Below are positions 6,328-6,600 of a DNA stretch of 6,600 nt, piece after piece (the stretch's first letter is position 1; each line of letters starts with the position of its first letter). The translations under genes were made by a program, and so were the position numbers. A model generated the notes under the pieces. It had not been told where the DNA came from. It saw nothing but the letters and a program-made list of their open reading frames with translations, and made no database searches. The DNA is from Candidatus Nanopelagicaceae bacterium (GTDB lineage Bacteria > Actinomycetota > Actinomycetes > Nanopelagicales > Nanopelagicaceae): NCBI GenBank assembly GCA_947489825.1, contig CANLFL010000047.1, forward strand, positions 1 to 6,600, read 5' to 3'.

Positions 6328-6600
6328 ATGACTGGTAAAAGAACCGCGATTGTAACTGGTGGAGCATCTGGAATCGGCGCAGCATGTGTGCGCAGGTTTT
6401 TAAAGGATGGGATTTCTGTCGTAGCTCTTGATTTAAATGAAAATTTGCTAGGAAAAATGCAAAACGATTTAAATAATCCTAACCTGCATATAGTTGCCGG
6501 AGATGTTTGCGATGAAAGCGTTCGTGGCAAAGCGATAGATTTGGCATTAAATAAAGGTGGATCGTTAGATATTTTGGTAAATAATGCTGCAATATTTTTA
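6328..6600 (+). CDS. Short-chain dehydrogenase/reductase (SDR), 5' part only
   Basis: Classical SDR oxidoreductase; the first 91 residues are present and the window ends inside the gene. The Rossmann fold is clear: beta-1 TAIVTGG, the cofactor loop TGGASGIG (10-17), Asp35 at the end of beta-2 (VVALD), which favours NAD(H) over NADP(H), the adenine-contacting GDV (58-60), and the structural NNAA motif (85-88). The catalytic Ser-Tyr-Lys lies beyond the window, so the substrate cannot be judged. A purine-rich ribosome binding site (AGAGAGG, 6315-6321) is 6 nt before the ATG; an in-frame TTG at 6322 is too close to it to be preferred. The gene starts 73 nt after the second tRNA copy, much as the E1 gene starts 82 nt after the first. 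GC over 6361-6600 is 38% (91 of 240), below the 45% sampled in prpC. Confidence 0.85.
   Translation, partial: MTGKRTAIVTGGASGIGAACVRRFLKDGISVVALDLNENLLGKMQNDLNNPNLHIVAGDVCDESVRGKAIDLALNKGGSLDILVNNAAIFL

Noticed and set aside
6261..6530. Minus-strand open frame of 89 codons opposite the SDR start
   Set aside because: It runs antisense to a clear Rossmann-fold coding sequence and shows no motif of its own.

Overview
The window is a compact, moderately low-GC bacterial segment (hand counts of sampled lines give about 45% GC in prpC). It carries one complete catabolic operon lying exactly between two copies of tRNA-Ser(GCU) sequence. No taxon can be proved from 6.6 kb. A streamlined, low-GC actinobacterium (freshwater Nanopelagicales-like) is my best guess, for three reasons: the anticodon arm reads CTCA-CTGCTAA as in mycobacterial tRNA-Ser(GCU), no CCA end is encoded, and the first operon gene looks leaderless with a TANNNT box just upstream. 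This is inference.

Layout, left to right. 1-44: a good sigma-70-like promoter. 45-133: tRNA-Ser(GCU) with a paired acceptor stem. 134-215: short leader with a putative leaderless promoter. 216-2591: a homodimeric 2-oxoacid dehydrogenase E1 (AceE/MdeB-like). 2601-3482: prpB. 3497-4633: prpC. 4656-6107: prpD, with gaps of only 9, 14 and 22 nt between the genes. 6108-6165: spacer with no visible terminator. 6166-6257: a degenerate tRNA-Ser copy whose 3' part repeats the first copy perfectly for 62 bp. 6258-6327: leader with inverted repeats. 6328-end: start of a short-chain dehydrogenase gene, cut by the window edge.

How the genes work together: PrpC joins propionyl-CoA and oxaloacetate to 2-methylcitrate, PrpD dehydrates it, a housekeeping aconitase outside the window must rehydrate it to 2-methylisocitrate, and PrpB cleaves that to pyruvate and succinate. 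There is no prpE (propionyl-CoA synthetase) here; its place at the head of the operon is taken by the E1 gene. The simplest reading is that E1 makes propionyl-CoA (with E2/E3 from elsewhere) by oxidative decarboxylation of 2-oxobutyrate, so the cassette would burn the carbon skeleton of threonine or methionine rather than free propionate.

The most interesting structure is the framing. The 62-bp perfect direct repeat begins in the anticodon stem and ends 3 bp past the tRNA, the classic footprint of tyrosine-recombinase integration in an anticodon loop. The enclosed unit has a 6,121-bp period, carries only metabolic cargo and no integrase, and another gene starts in the same relative position after the second copy. 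This looks like one cassette of a possible tRNA-delimited series.
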